NCBI GenBank assembly: GCA_032622095.1
Contig: CP136063.1
Span: 26,844,987-26,908,986 of the forward strand
Length of the DNA stretch: 64,000 bases
Source: Siphonodentalium dalli
Lineage: Eukaryota > Mollusca > Scaphopoda > Gadilida > Siphonodentaliidae
Direction of reading: 5' to 3'
The position numbers and the translations under genes were made by a program. Positions 34,774-46,065 of this stretch are shown here, in pieces (position 1 is the stretch's first letter; each line of letters starts with the position of its first letter). A model generated the notes under the pieces. That model was given only the letters and a program-made list of their open reading frames with translations, had not been told where the DNA came from and did no database searches.

Positions 34774-34901
34774 TTCGAAAATATGGTGCGAGTGGAGGTT
34801 TGAGGGATAAATTCGTGCATACTACAGCCGTTGGTTGTCAGAAACGGCTGTAGTATGCACGAATTTATCCCTCAAACCTCCACTCGCACCATATTTTCGA
34901 A
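34774..34901. repeat. Hairpin with 59-bp matching arms
   Basis: The left arm 34774-34832 (TTCGAAAATATGGTGCGAGT and so on to ACAGCCGTT) is matched without mismatch, as far as I can read, by the right arm 34843-34901. The loop is 10 bases. Such a structure would give a long double-stranded foldback RNA if transcribed. It lies 19 bp from the R1 element. Confidence 0.92.
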
Positions 34902-34920
34902 ATGAAGATATTGAAGACTT

Positions 34921-35446
34921 AAAGGTGGATTATCTCTTTATAAACATGTATTATATAGTTACCGGGGTATTAAATATTAGATATGAATCGAAGACTCCTG
35001 TCCGGACATGCTTGTATCGATTAATATTAATGTTATTTCGAATATTTTCTGGTTTAAAAAAGCGTGGTTGTTTAGCTAACGAACAATAGTGGTTACCGTT
35101 AACAGACCAGAAATTGTATTGAGTAATTTTGTCACAAATAAACGTTAATTATATTCATTATCGCTTATAACTATGGAATAAAACAATACAACCAATCTAT
35201 CTGGGACATTTGACATTCGGTATGTAGCCATAGTATAGGGAAAGCCTAATGCTCTATATTGCTATATGGTATCACCCGAATGGTCTGTTCTAAAAATAGA
35301 CAAATAAACAGTCCGAATAAAAATTCGAAATAAAATCAATATTAATTGATCGAAGCCTTTCCGGGCAGTGACCTTCAGTTCATATTTATTATTTTATACC
35401 AACGCAACTATTTTAAATTTGTTATTTAAAGAGATAATCCACCTTT
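34921..35446. mobile_element. R1 element with ~135-bp TIRs
   Basis: The left end AAAGGTGGATTATCTCTTTA is mirrored by TAAAGAGATAATCCACCTTT at the right. Similarity between the arms runs inward about 135 bp, through GGTAT-AAATATTA-ATATGAA and TTAATATTAATGTTATTTCG. The length is 526 bp with no transposase. The partial copy at 32219-32516 covers its right half. Confidence 0.8.
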
Positions 35447-36239
35447 CATAAAACAATTATTAAATTAAATGTTTAAATATTAGTGTTATTACTATTTTTA
35501 CGATTCGGTGGGTTTATCCGATTTAATAGTAGTAATCTAGTACGTGTTTGCTTAGTAAATAAGATTCTCTAGTATTATAAAATCTAGAGGTTACATAAAC
35601 AATGCAATCCGGGTTGCTGGCGACAGTAAGACCCGTGGACACATGGATCAATCTGAAGCAGGTTGTATATGGAGGAGTGCAGCAAACAGTCTTATCCAAC
35701 CAAAAACAAGCGACGAGTTAACGACGCAATGGGTTTCTGTCTGTAGAAATATGGGAGAATTGGGACCGGAATTGCCAACAACTAAGTTTGTCATAACAAA
35801 TAAACACACTGCCTGCAATTTGCAAATATTGTGCAGATTATCGTGTAAATAGATATATCCCTGATATGTATATCTGAAAGTTATTCAAAATTATTGAGAT
35901 GACGGAAGCATTAAGAAAATACTTGATATCAAGTATGCATTAAGAAAATATATAGTCGATAAAATGCATCACGGGCCCGTTATGTTTTCATAAATGGGAA
36001 AGTAGCAATACTATACTTGAGGTACTTAATGCATGCTAGAATAATGTGAACTGCTCCGTATGCATACACCAAGTACACGGTATCATCTGACGAGGCGACT
36101 CAAGTGGTTCCATCTGAATAGCGCACGTATATCAGACAACCTTACCACAATGAAGGGGCATCCAGTTTTGTCAACGGATATTAGTGATACATTGATTAAC
36201 GTGTACTGTAGACATTAGTGACAATGACAGTGCCTCCGA
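35447..36239. other. No gene seen
   Basis: The frame at 35643-35852 has no recognised domain. No repeat structure was found. Confidence 0.4.
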
Positions 36240-36616
36240 CCATTTAAAGTGGTGTGAAACACCCCGGTAGGGTGATCAACTAGAGTTATGGAATAATCTC
36301 GTTCAAAGTAGTAATTTGTTTAAATATTATATCCGAATAGAGGATACATACAGCCATTCTTATATTTTAATTAAATGCAGTGACTTTCGTTGCCGAAATC
36401 GTTTTCGTTAGTTTATCACCGATAGATGCGTCACGAATCGAGTAGTAAATATTTACAATTGAGAGCTGTTCAAACGACGTTTTCTATGGAGTGGTACGGT
36501 CGATTTTCTTCAGATTTTCTGCGATGTTAGTGGAATGTTACATTCCTCCAGTTGGCGTAGCGCCCGAATAACTTATCGGTTTCACGCAGCCGAACAAGTA
36601 CATAATATGTCTTTAA
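36240..36616 (+). repeat. Repeat family R2, copy 1
   Basis: The segment GTGAAACACCCCGGTAGGG to ACATAATATGTCTTTAA is matched in reverse by 56105-56470 with moderate divergence. The piggyBac-like element inserts at its final TTAA. Confidence 0.75.
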
Positions 36617-39164
36617 CTCTTTACTTCCCATAAGCGTCCCTGGACGCTTTGCACTATTTTCCCCATAAGCGCCTGTGGACGCCTCACAGCATATCCCTAG
36701 AAGCGCATAAGAGCGCGTTACCAGACTTCCCCACAAGCGCTTTAGAGCGCCACACTAGGCCCAGACTGTACTAATGAGTTCGCCCATATGCTCCCCGCTA
36801 GTTTCTAATAGAGACCGCCCGGTTATGTCAACTCGTTATTTGCCTATCTAATAACAATAAACGCGGCACCGTGGGCATCGCGCGCGACACGTGCTGTGTT
36901 ACTTGGGGTTTGTATTGGGGACAGACAGCAGTGGTACGATTCTAAGTATTTACGAACAACATGGCTGCAAAATTTTCGAAACAGAAAGTGATCGAAATAT
37001 TTTTAAAGATACGGGCGGCGTTCGCGGTGGGTATGGTGTTAAAATATTCATCTATGTCAAAAACCACCATAAACAGAAGAAATAGTAAGATATAGACAGA
37101 CTTTGTTCTTATGTCAATCAGAAATATGGCATAAACACTGTTATTGTCAATTTGTCCCCCTTTGTTATGTAAACAAAAGCAAAAAACGTTACGTTTCCTG
37201 GCTTTTGTTTAGATCCGGATATGGTAAACATAAAGAGCGTTATTTGTTACTGTTTTCCTAATATGGAAATAATACAGAGCGTTTATATCATTTTTGTATG
37301 ATTAACCAATATAATTTCGGTCTGTTATGTAAACAGAATCACAACTTCTGTAACACGAGCAGTCTGTTGTTTACGTATACCAGTGTACGTCTTGACGACA
37401 GTATTCTATTTACGCGCTGATATGAGTGGAACTGTATATATGTTGGCGTTCATTCTGTTGATGGCGATTTGAACAAATATAAATATTTCTGCAACAAATG
37501 CCGCCCGAGACTTTAATAATGGTTGCATTAGTTGAAAATCGACTATAATCAAGATGGCTATTTGCGTCGTTTTAGAACACCAGCGCAGTTATTATATTTT
37601 TCAAATATATATATGTTCTTGAATGTTTTTTTTATCAAATCGCTCTAGTTATCCAATCACCGTGAAAATTACAACTTAAAAAAATAACGGTACTTTTTCG
37701 TAACGGAATCAGTTTGCCCTACCCGCATCATAGCAATTCAACATGACCACCGGCATCATAGCATATTAGCATGACAACTTGACCAGGGGTGGACACACGA
37801 CAGCTCAGCTACAAAATTATGTATTATTGTTTCAAACCGCTGAACATCAAATGGCTGGTGTTACATGCATGTTTCAGTCGGACGTTATGTTTCAATTTGC
37901 TTGATCGAAGATTTCACAAACTATTTGCTCAAACATGTTTGGTTTATTGAGTAAAAGGAAAGATCTATATCAACACAATTTGTACATTGTGCGGTCCTTT
38001 TTCTGATGTTGTTATATGTTTCTGGTGTTTCTGACGTATGTGATAAAATAGTGTGTATTCGCACACCAATATACCGGTATATGGACTAATTTCTCTTATA
38101 TTCTATAATGCTAAATTTTAAATGGTGATGCCATACAGTGGTTTTGCACGAAGATGAACTTCCACACTTAGCACGACGTGTTATATAATAGGTGTTTTTG
38201 AAGTCGAAAATGCTGATAAATGTTACATTTGCATGTTAGTTTATAGTAATAAACAATCGCAAACATCACCGTTCTGAAAATATATTTTAAAACCTTACTT
38301 GAATTTCGTAGTGCGACATCGCGTTATTTTGGCTGAACGAAATAGAGGATATATATCGTTCTGAATTGATACCGAACAAATATATTTATTTATTTTCGCG
38401 AGCGACTAGCTGCACTTTTCGCCAGCGGAAATTCGTTATTTCTGGCAGTAGTAACAGAAACTCATTATCTCCAGAAACAATGTACTTTCGGTCACGACAA
38501 GTTGGTCGCAAAATTTAGTCCTTGGGCCATATCATGAGATATTTCTGGTATCCACTTAAAATATTATAGATATCCTCTCTTGAATTGTCTTCTAGATAAG
38601 AAGAAAACAGAACACATTTGCTTTGAATTGTTTACAAAATACTTTTGGGAGTTGGTGACTTTTTCCAAATAAGACGGGTCTAAATCCTGAGCAAGGATCA
38701 TTTGTATAAGACATATTTTATTGTCACAATGTGACATTCGTGTGCATGTAATCACATTTTGTATGGAATATTAAAAGCAACATTTCAGAGCTGACGAAAC
38801 GCACAATACATATAGTTTAATATACTGATATTGAACTAATCCCAATGAAAAAATCAAAGATACTAGCTTGCCCAAGGCTCTTATACTCAGGTGTCAATTT
38901 TTCTCATATTACGACACACGTCCCGGCTTACGCTCATTATCCCCAGTTGGAGCTGTCACTCCAATAGATTACCCTCACTGGGTCAACACAGTAACAGGTT
39001 TACCACCATTTATGGAGCAACGGGATACTTTCCGACAAGCCAAATACTTATGGGGAAATAGCGTCTGGTACTTGATATATACCCGGGAACACACCGTCGG
39101 TATCATGTTATAGCTGCAGGGAGATGACGGGGTGGCTTATACAGCTAGTGTGGGAACTAAAGAG
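36617..39164. mobile_element. piggyBac-like element with TTAA target sites
   Basis: TTAA at 36613-36616 and at 39165-39168 flank inverted ends CTCTTTACTTCCCA and TGGGAACTAAAGAG, which match at 13 of 14 positions. TTAA-specific insertion is the hallmark of the piggyBac superfamily. The left subterminal region carries several short palindromes (AAGCGTCCCTGGACGCTT at about 36640, and AAGCGC-GCGC-type units to 36750). No full transposase is present. At about 36960 one frame reads MAAKFSKQKVIEIFLK, which might be a decayed N-terminus, but that is speculative. In about 2.5 kb the interior is otherwise AT-rich and non-coding. Confidence 0.7.
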
Positions 39165-39174
39165 TTAAGAAAAA

Positions 39175-39684
39175 TCTCATATATATTTTGAAGACCTCTG
39201 TCTGTTTGTTTGTTTGTCTGTATGTTTGTCTGTCATTGATACAAATCTACGATTCTAGACCGATCGGGACGAAACTTGGTACATGTGTGTAGTTTGACCA
39301 GGCGGTGGACGTTGTCGTATTGGCGAGCCCGTGCGGCGCCCGCTTCGCGCATGCGCAGACGAGATCTCGGAAACGGGTGGAGCTATCGACTTGAAATTTG
39401 CTACGTGAATGTATCTTGCCCCGGATACGAATTTTATCGGGTCGCTGAGCCCGTGCGACGCCAGCTTCGCACATGCGCAGACGAGATCTCGGAAACGGGT
39501 GGAGCTATCGACTTGAAATTTGGTATGTGAATGTATCTTGCCCCGGATACGAATTTTATCAGGTCGCCGAGCCCGTGCGACCACAGCTTCGCGCATGCGC
39601 AGACCAGATCTCGGAAACGGGTAGAGCTATCGACTTGAAATTTGGTTTTTGAATAGCCCGGACAACGTCGGGCTCATCGGCTAG
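39175..39684 (+). mobile_element. Non-autonomous Helitron, copy 1
   Basis: It starts TCTCATATATATTTTG and ends CATCGGCTAG. The hairpin AGCCCGGACAACGTCGGGCT ends about 10 bases before the CTAG. A 5' TC, a 3' hairpin and a CTRR end are the structural definition of Helitrons. The base before it is A, and copy 2 follows directly. Inside are three ~122-bp minisatellite units beginning GAGCCCGTGCG (39324, 39447, 39569). It encodes no protein. Confidence 0.85.
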
Positions 39685-40190
39685 TCTCATATATATTTTG
39701 AAGACCTCTGTTTGTCTGTCTGTATGTTTGTTTGTCTGTCATTTATACAAATCTACGATTCTCGACCGATCGGGACTAAACTTGGTACGTGTATGTAATT
39801 TGACCAGGCGGTTGACGTTGTCGTATTGGCGAGCCCGTGCGGCGCCGGCTTCGCGCATGCGCAGACGAGATATCGGAAACGGCTGGAGCTATCGACTTGA
39901 AATTTGCTATGTGAATGTATCTTGCCCCGGATACGAATTTTATCGGGTCGCCGAGCCCGTGCGACGCCAGCTTCGCGCATGCGCAGACGAGATCTCGGAA
40001 ACGGATCGAGCTATCGACTTGAAATTTGCTATGTGAATGTATCTTGCCCCGGATACGAATTTTATCGGGTCGCCGAGCCCGTGCGACGCCAGCTTCGCGC
40101 ATGCGCAGACCAGATCTCGGAAACGGGTAGAGCTATCGACTTGAAATTTGGTTTTTGAATAGCCCGGACAACGTCGGGCTCATCGGCTAG
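39685..40190 (+). mobile_element. Non-autonomous Helitron, copy 2 (tandem)
   Basis: It begins TCTCATATATATTTTG immediately after the CTAG of copy 1 and ends CATCGGCTAG, followed by T. It has the same internal minisatellite and terminal hairpin. The pair as a unit sits between an A and a T, as expected for Helitron insertion. Confidence 0.85.
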
Positions 40191-40281
40191 TAAGATATAT
40201 TTAAACCCGATTAGGATTGACGTAAGAATGTGACGGTCCTACTAAAACCCAACCGCACCGACCGCAGCGTCATGAGGGCAT

Positions 40282-40530
40282 CCGATCGAGATGGTTCGTG
40301 CACTATCGAGTAGAACAGACTTGCGTATACAAAGCTCCAATCCTCAATTCGATATCCCGAGCGGAAACAGAGATGTTAACCCGTAACTTGTAGCTGAGGC
40401 CGTCAGGTACAAAACATCGAAAATTCACCTCCCCCAGCCGTCTAACCACGGATAGGGACATCATATCATGCAGCGAACACCCATCTACATCCATGGCCGA
40501 TCGGACAAGTTGCTAGCTATACCGGAAGAG
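40282..40530 (+). repeat. Repeat X, left copy
   Basis: TCCGATCGAGATGGTTCG to TTGCTAGCTATACCGGAA. It recurs at 41722-41990 in direct orientation with about 80% similarity by eye. The two copies flank the TTGGAAATTT-rich segment. A coding-like stretch in the right copy (SDRDSSSTIVQNSPVYTK) is broken by a stop here. Confidence 0.75.
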
Positions 40531-40668
40531 AATATATTAACCCATACGCTTCGGTCTAATTCGCTATGCGTGTACGCAAACCACAGAGAGTAACACCCGC
40601 CGACAGAGACGTGGGGACAGGGGGGGGGGGGGGTGGGGAATATATATAATTTATGTAACATCTCGTCC

Positions 40669-41700
40669 AACTTTGGTCAAAATTTTCAACAGTTGGAAAT
40701 TTCATACCTGCCAAAACATTAGTTGGAAATTTCACACCAACAATAGGTTGACAATGTTCTTGTAGTTTGATTTTCAAACAATTTATTAGGGGAATTAATT
40801 GTTCTTGGACCAATATTTGTATATTTTCCTATTTTTGATAAAAATTTTGGACTGAAATGGTCATCCGTTGGAAATTTTACAACCTTAAGAGGGGTGAGAG
40901 GTTGGAAATTTCCAACACTTGGAAAGCTTTTGTCCTGGTCTCTCCCCCGTGGCCAGTCAAAAACTGCTAGTTAATTTAAGAAAACAATATTGTCATACAT
41001 TTGTTCAACATTGTCATTGGAATTGTCATCAGTTGGAAAATTTTCAACCTAAGTGGGGGTGTCAGGTTGAAAATTTCAAACTCTCGTTGTGTCATTGTCC
41101 CTTCCCGATGGCCAATACAAAACTGCTAATTAGTTTAATAAAACAATATTTTACTACATTTGGTCAAACATGTGGACTGAAATGGTCATCAGTTGGAGAA
41201 TTTTCCAACCTGAGGGGGAATATGAGATTTGAAATTTCCAACACTAGGAAAGCTTCAGTTGAGGCCAGTCTAGATGCTAGGATTTCCGATTTTCTTGTAT
41301 AGTTTTCAAAATTTCTCACACCGGGCCGAACAACCATATTGGGCCTGGTCTCTTGTCCGTAGCCGTGTGTATTTGTCTGGATTTAGATAACTAGATGTTA
41401 GAATTTATGCAATGTTCAGGTCAGGTTAAAATATCTGAATCTGAATGTTCTCATACCGGGAATATAGAACCATGGTTTATGAATATATAGGATATTAGGC
41501 CTGAGCACTGAATGTTCTCATACCGGGAATATAGAACCATGGTTTATGAATATATATGATATTAGGCCTGAGCACTGAGGTGCAAATGGAATTATGCAAA
41601 ACTTGTGTTTGGTCTGATTCAAGTGGGGGGGGGGATGCAGTTGGAATTTCCCAAGGTGAACACCCCCCGAACGGAGACCCTCCAGCCACGTCCCTGCCCG
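40669..41700. repeat. Repeat A, rich in TTGGAAATTTCCAAC motifs
   Basis: AGTTGGAAATTT and its complement AAATTTCCAAC recur at roughly 30-160 bp intervals (about 40689, 40722, 40869, 40901, 41030, 41063, 41190, 41235). The start (AACTTTGGTC) and the end (GAGGTGCAAATGGAATTATG to CCAGCCACGTCCCTG) match a shortened copy at 44711-44990. Confidence 0.7.
41441..41574. repeat. 67-bp tandem duplication
   Basis: Two units starting CTGAATGTTCTCATACCG (41441 and 41508), identical except for about one base. The high identity indicates a recent event. Confidence 0.9.
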
Positions 41701-41721
41701 CCGATGGTACCACCGCAGGGG

Positions 41722-41990
41722 TCCGATCGAGATAGTTCAAGCACTATCGTACAGAATAGTCCTGTGTATACCAAAGTTCCAATCCCCCAGTCGATATCTC
41801 AAGCGGAAACGGCACTGTTAACACCTAACTTGCGGCCAGTTACGTCTGTGCGAAAAATAAAAAAAAGGCACCGACCGAACCTGTCCTAGTTGGCTGACCA
41901 CGGAAAGGGACATGATCTAATGCAGCGAATACCCCTCTGCATCCATACATGTAGGTGATGGGGCAAGTTGCTAGTTATACCGGAAATAGA
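41722..41990 (+). repeat. Repeat X, right copy
   Basis: Direct repeat of 40282-40530. An open frame at 41605-41889 runs through it but has no known domain. Confidence 0.75.
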
Positions 41991-42014
41991 GGATCTACAA
42001 CTCGTCCCCAGTTT

Positions 42015-42115
42015 ATAGCGGAATTTACAAAACTCGTCCAGTAAATTAGGTCTGGACCGAGCCTTTGGCGAGGTTCAGACCTAATTTCCTGGACTGGTTT
42101 TGTAAATTCCGCTAT
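42015..42115. repeat. Hairpin with ~41-bp arms
   Basis: ATAGCGGAATTTACAAAAC at the left pairs with GTTTTGTAAATTCCGCTAT at the right. ATTAGGTCTG pairs with CAGACCTAAT near the loop. A few mismatches lie between. Confidence 0.85.
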
Positions 42116-42117
42116 CA

Positions 42118-42245
42118 TATGGTTTGATTGCAGCATATCGAGATAATAGTAAACGTTAAGATGAGTATCTAATGCGAACTCGAGAGAAGCGTGTGCACAT
42201 TTAAAATTTCCACATCGGGCGACATAATTATATACAACACCGAGG
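42118..42245 (+). repeat. Diverged repeat shared with 34005-34140
   Basis: Shared order: TGGTTTGATTGCAGCA, then GTAAACGTTAAGATGAGTAT, TCTAATGCGAA and ATATACAACACC. Confidence 0.6.
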
Positions 42246-42540
42246 CATCAAAAATCAAAATTAAATCAAAATGTGTTTATTGGACAACACAGTCACAGTG
42301 TGTCCATATAATAATAGGAAGGTGAAAAGATTTTAGTTTTACAAAATAAAATAAAATATAAAATATAACAAATTAGTTAAACATAATAGATTATGTAGCA
42401 TGAATAAGTTATCCAATTTATGAATCTAGTTTAAAGTTTGTAGCTTATGAAAATTGAAGGATCTATAATTAGATTCAGTTATCAGTCAAGTACAGTTGTA
42501 ATATTATAATAGTAGTTGAGAAAATACTAGTTGAACATAG

Positions 42541-44060
42541 TAGTCCAGGAGATTATTATTGGTAGACCTCTGCACCATCTCCAAGGACTCAACTTCACCC
42601 AACCAATTTTCTTTCTTAATGGCTCCTCTAATTTTTTCGGTTGTTAACAAGAAAAAAAGTGGCCGCAGAGACTCCAGACAAGATGGCGTCCATCATGGCG
42701 GCCATTATTTTTATATGCACCAGGTCTCTTTGATCGCCGTTATAGTAAAGATGGGATGTCACATGCGGTCGTTATGGTAATATACAACCCTTACAAATTA
42801 GCCAAAAATCCGACACAAAAATCCAATATGGCGGCCAAGATGGCCGCCGAATTGTGAAAATTTGCTATTTTTCGGACATTTCACCACGTTTCGTTTGTCT
42901 CCGTGGGTAAATATTGGCATCTTGGCGCGATTTTATACATTTATCTCATAGAAGAGTCATTGGCGAACACACGGGGACGATAATACACATTCTTTGCTGG
43001 ATATTTTTGTCCGATATCACTTTTTCCCAAATGGCGGTATAATCCGGTCAATGCCAAATCGACGCCAATAACGCAATGTCTGATTCGAATCAATGGGTGT
43101 TATTCCTATTATTACTCCAGCCATGATTATATATGTGCAGGAGATACCGGGGCTAGAATTATTCTTTTACCTGATTTGGGGAATATTGATCAAAATCCAA
43201 GATGGCGGCCAAAATGGCCACCAGAAATAGAAAAATCGCCGAAAATCGCTAATTTTAACATCAGTGAGAGTTATTGTCACGACAACTCAACACCTGCTTA
43301 CTATTGTGAGTTGTTAACACTGAGTCGAAGAACTGTCATTATATTGCATTCAAATAAAAGTCCTCCAAATCCAGATTTAGAAAAATCACCGAAAATCCCT
43401 CATATTCACATCAGTGGGCATTATTGTCGAGACAACTCCACCCATGCTTACAGCTGAGTTGGAAATACTGTGGTGAAGTAATTACCTTACATCCCATACA
43501 AGAAATGGTTTTCCAAATCTAAGATGGCAGCCAATATGGCGACTGGTATTTGAAAACACGCCTACATTCCTTTACTTTCTTACGATGGGCGTTATTGTTG
43601 CGCGAATTCTACCCAACATTACATGTTGATATTGAATATTGATATGAAGTATTCATTTGAGTTTTGCAATTAATACTCAAGGTCAAGATGGCAGCTAAAT
43701 TGGAGGCCAGAGATTGAAAAGAAATTGATATTTTCACAATAAAAAATTTCAACTGTTTGTCATAATATCGTTATATATTGACGAAACTACACATAAACCA
43801 TCTATTAGTTCAACTTAAAACGTACCAAACCGCATAACATTGCTCGTATCCTTCTGGAAGTACGAAACCCCACAATTAATATCGCGATGATCTTGACCAG
43901 TTTCCATTTCTTTGCCTGATAAATCTAGGTCGCTCACACCGACAAAGTATTCAACACTTCCTGGGAGAAGGGTCCCTCTGATCATAACGTTTCAAACAAT
44001 TCATTTTCCGGTGTCTAGCTTAAGATTTTAAATACTTGCTAAATATAGTATCATTTGTAT
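42541..44060 (+). repeat. Third copy of the YY1-motif arm
   Basis: It starts TAGTCCAGGAGATTATT and follows the same order as 10519-11305 plus 15246-15860, uninterrupted by a LINE. Motifs of the type AAGATGGCGGCC lie at about 42682, 42694, 42832, 42843, 43200, 43213, 43523 and 43690. It stops near GCTAAATATAG (about 44055), which corresponds to about 17640 in the palindrome, so it is truncated on the inner side. It gives the pre-insertion sequence for the LINE. Confidence 0.85.
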
Positions 44061-44710
44061 CTAATACTTATAAAGTTCACGTTTGTTGTGACAGTCATGC
44101 TTTTCTTCTATATGTATATACAGGCACATAATTAGCGGCCAATCCGACTTAATCGCATCTTTTTTTCAAGCTAAAGTGTGTGTATTGATGAGGGCAAGCA
44201 TTTCTAACAGCTCTAGGTATCCTGAATCAAATTCCGAAGATGTTGGGAAGAACACATGAAACTCGTCAGTTGTACAGGGACGTGACGACAGAGGTTGGTT
44301 GGGTGTCGCGACCCCTCCCCCGAACTTTTGTACAATTTTCTTAGCTGTTCAGTCATTCATACGTGTGGAAATTCAGGATACCTTTGACTAACTGTTCCAA
44401 ATAATGATAGGTACAAGCCAGCAAACGCAATAAACAAACCCGATTTTAAATAAATACATATACAAACTTATGACTCGGGAGAGGGGGGTGACGGAGATCT
44501 GTATATATGTTCAACTTGTTTTGGTAGTCATGTTGCTTTGCCATTACTAATTATTTATTTTTTCAGTGTAATAACATATGGGAGAGGGGGTACACTTAAG
44601 TGAGTCAGCACTTATCCTCCAATCCCATTGTATGTCTAAACAAATGTATGTGTTATATATCATGTGTTATCTAAATTTGACAAATATTTGAAATAAATAT
44701 ATTTAAACTA
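44061..44710. other. No gene seen
   Basis: No recognisable domain or repeat. Confidence 0.4.
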
Positions 44711-44990
44711 AACTTTGGTACATTTCCAGCAGTTGGAAATTTCATGCATGACACAACATTAGTTGGACATTAATTTGACACCATATATAGGTTGGAATTG
44801 TTCTCATTGTTTCATTTTTTCAACCAGTAAAAGTTGGTAATTTTCCATTCTTAGTGTGCGTCAGGCTGGATATTTCCAAGGGGGTGCAAATGGAATTCTG
44901 CGAACCTGTGCGATTGATGTTTGGTTCAATAGGAGGGGTTGCAGTTGGCCGGAAATTTGGAAACCTCTAGCCACGTCCCTAGAACTTGTA
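44711..44990. repeat. Repeat A, shortened copy
   Basis: AACTTTGGTACATTTCCAGC at the start and GGGGTGCAAATGGAATTCTG to CTAGCCACGTCCCTA at the end match 40669 onward and 41577-41690. The middle is deleted. Confidence 0.7.
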
Positions 44991-45819
44991 CGTGTGGGTA
45001 ATTAATCAATAAATTGACTGACATTTCCATTATATAGTCCTGGGATCCTAGAATAAGCTTCACATTTGTGTTTGTGCGATTGGGAGATGCAGTTCACCTG
45101 CGATCACAAGACCACAACATTAGCTTCATGAGCAAAGCTTTATTTTCCAACTATTGTACAGCACGTTGGCCAAAAAATGTCTGGGTTTGTGCACTCTACA
45201 GAGACTATTGTGCAAAACGACTGCATGTAACGAAACAAAGCATTTTAAACTTGAAATTGCTATAAGACTAGATATTACATACGTGCATCTGATAATCCAT
45301 CGATATAGTATAATCCTACTATTGCTTGAATAAGACGAAACATTATAATAACGAACAAAGCAGATGACATATCCATGCAGGTTCACATGAATTCGGTCAA
45401 TGATGACGTATCCGCCGAATTTGAAATCGACATGCGTTCGGGCGGTATTTTATGGATGGAATGAATTATGATATGGACATATGAAAGTGACAATGAAATC
45501 GACAATGATTTGCTTCGCCATCAACCGAAGTGCTCCCCCAGCGTTACTATCAATAGTGTTATTATTTGGCTAATTTCAGTACTATTCTCCCAGTTTACTC
45601 GATAAAACAAAATTTGTCTCCGCATTTAAAATTCTTTGATATAGATCGTTTATATTCTGCAATAATTTGTACACAAGAGACGGATTCTTGTGTTTTATTG
45701 TGTTTTTAAACTAAAAGGTGGCGAAATCTCGGTTTGTTTACATTACGAACATTTGAGTCCGTAATCGGAATCCGAATCCGAATCTGGATTACCACGAGAT
45801 TACGATTACGGTCTGTTCG
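44991..45819. other. No gene seen
   Basis: Short frames at 45068-45265 and on the opposite strand have no domain. From 45755 there are several ATCCGAATC/AATCTGAATC words. Confidence 0.4.
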
Positions 45820-46065
45820 TTTACTGATTCTGGTCTGTTCGTTTACCGAACCACGTCATACGGGGACTAATCTGTAATCTGAATCCAGATTCTCTCACCA
45901 AAATAACGACTCTGGGTGGAAACGATAAAAGAAAGTGTGCTTCATCTTCCGTTTGGGCCTTGCAGTGTTTGCAAAGTCTCTCTTCTAGGGGCTTTCGCGG
46001 AATACAATATCGACCCGCCTCGATGTCCAATCTGTGGGCACTAATTCACAGATCACAACTTTCTA
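45820..46065 (-). pseudogene. LINE C-terminal knuckle fragment
   Basis: Minus-strand translation gives ISAHRLDIEAGRYCIPRKP, LEERLCKHCKAQTEDEAHFL and LSFP. This is the conserved end of many CR1/Jockey-type LINE proteins: a basic ripple, then CxxC with a downstream H and C. The last cysteine of the knuckle is lost (SFP where CP is usual). No RT is present next to it, and a stop lies just upstream of the visible segment. Confidence 0.8.

Noticed and set aside
32219-35446. One 3.2 kb LTR retrotransposon with R1 copies as LTRs
   Set aside because: The right copy has its own long TIRs extending beyond the shared part, there is no gag/pol between them, and no TG...CA ends are seen.
36960-37090. N-terminus of a piggyBac transposase (MAAKFSKQKVIEIF)
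   Set aside because: It is only about 16 suggestive residues, with no DDD catalytic region anywhere downstream. It is mentioned only as a possibility.
39247-40158. Several overlapping frames on both strands in the Helitron minisatellite
   Set aside because: They repeat with the 122-bp unit and are fully explained by the Helitron repeats.
39175-40190. CRISPR-like spacing of repeats
   Set aside because: The units are ~122 bp, contiguous and without unique spacers, and the host is an animal.
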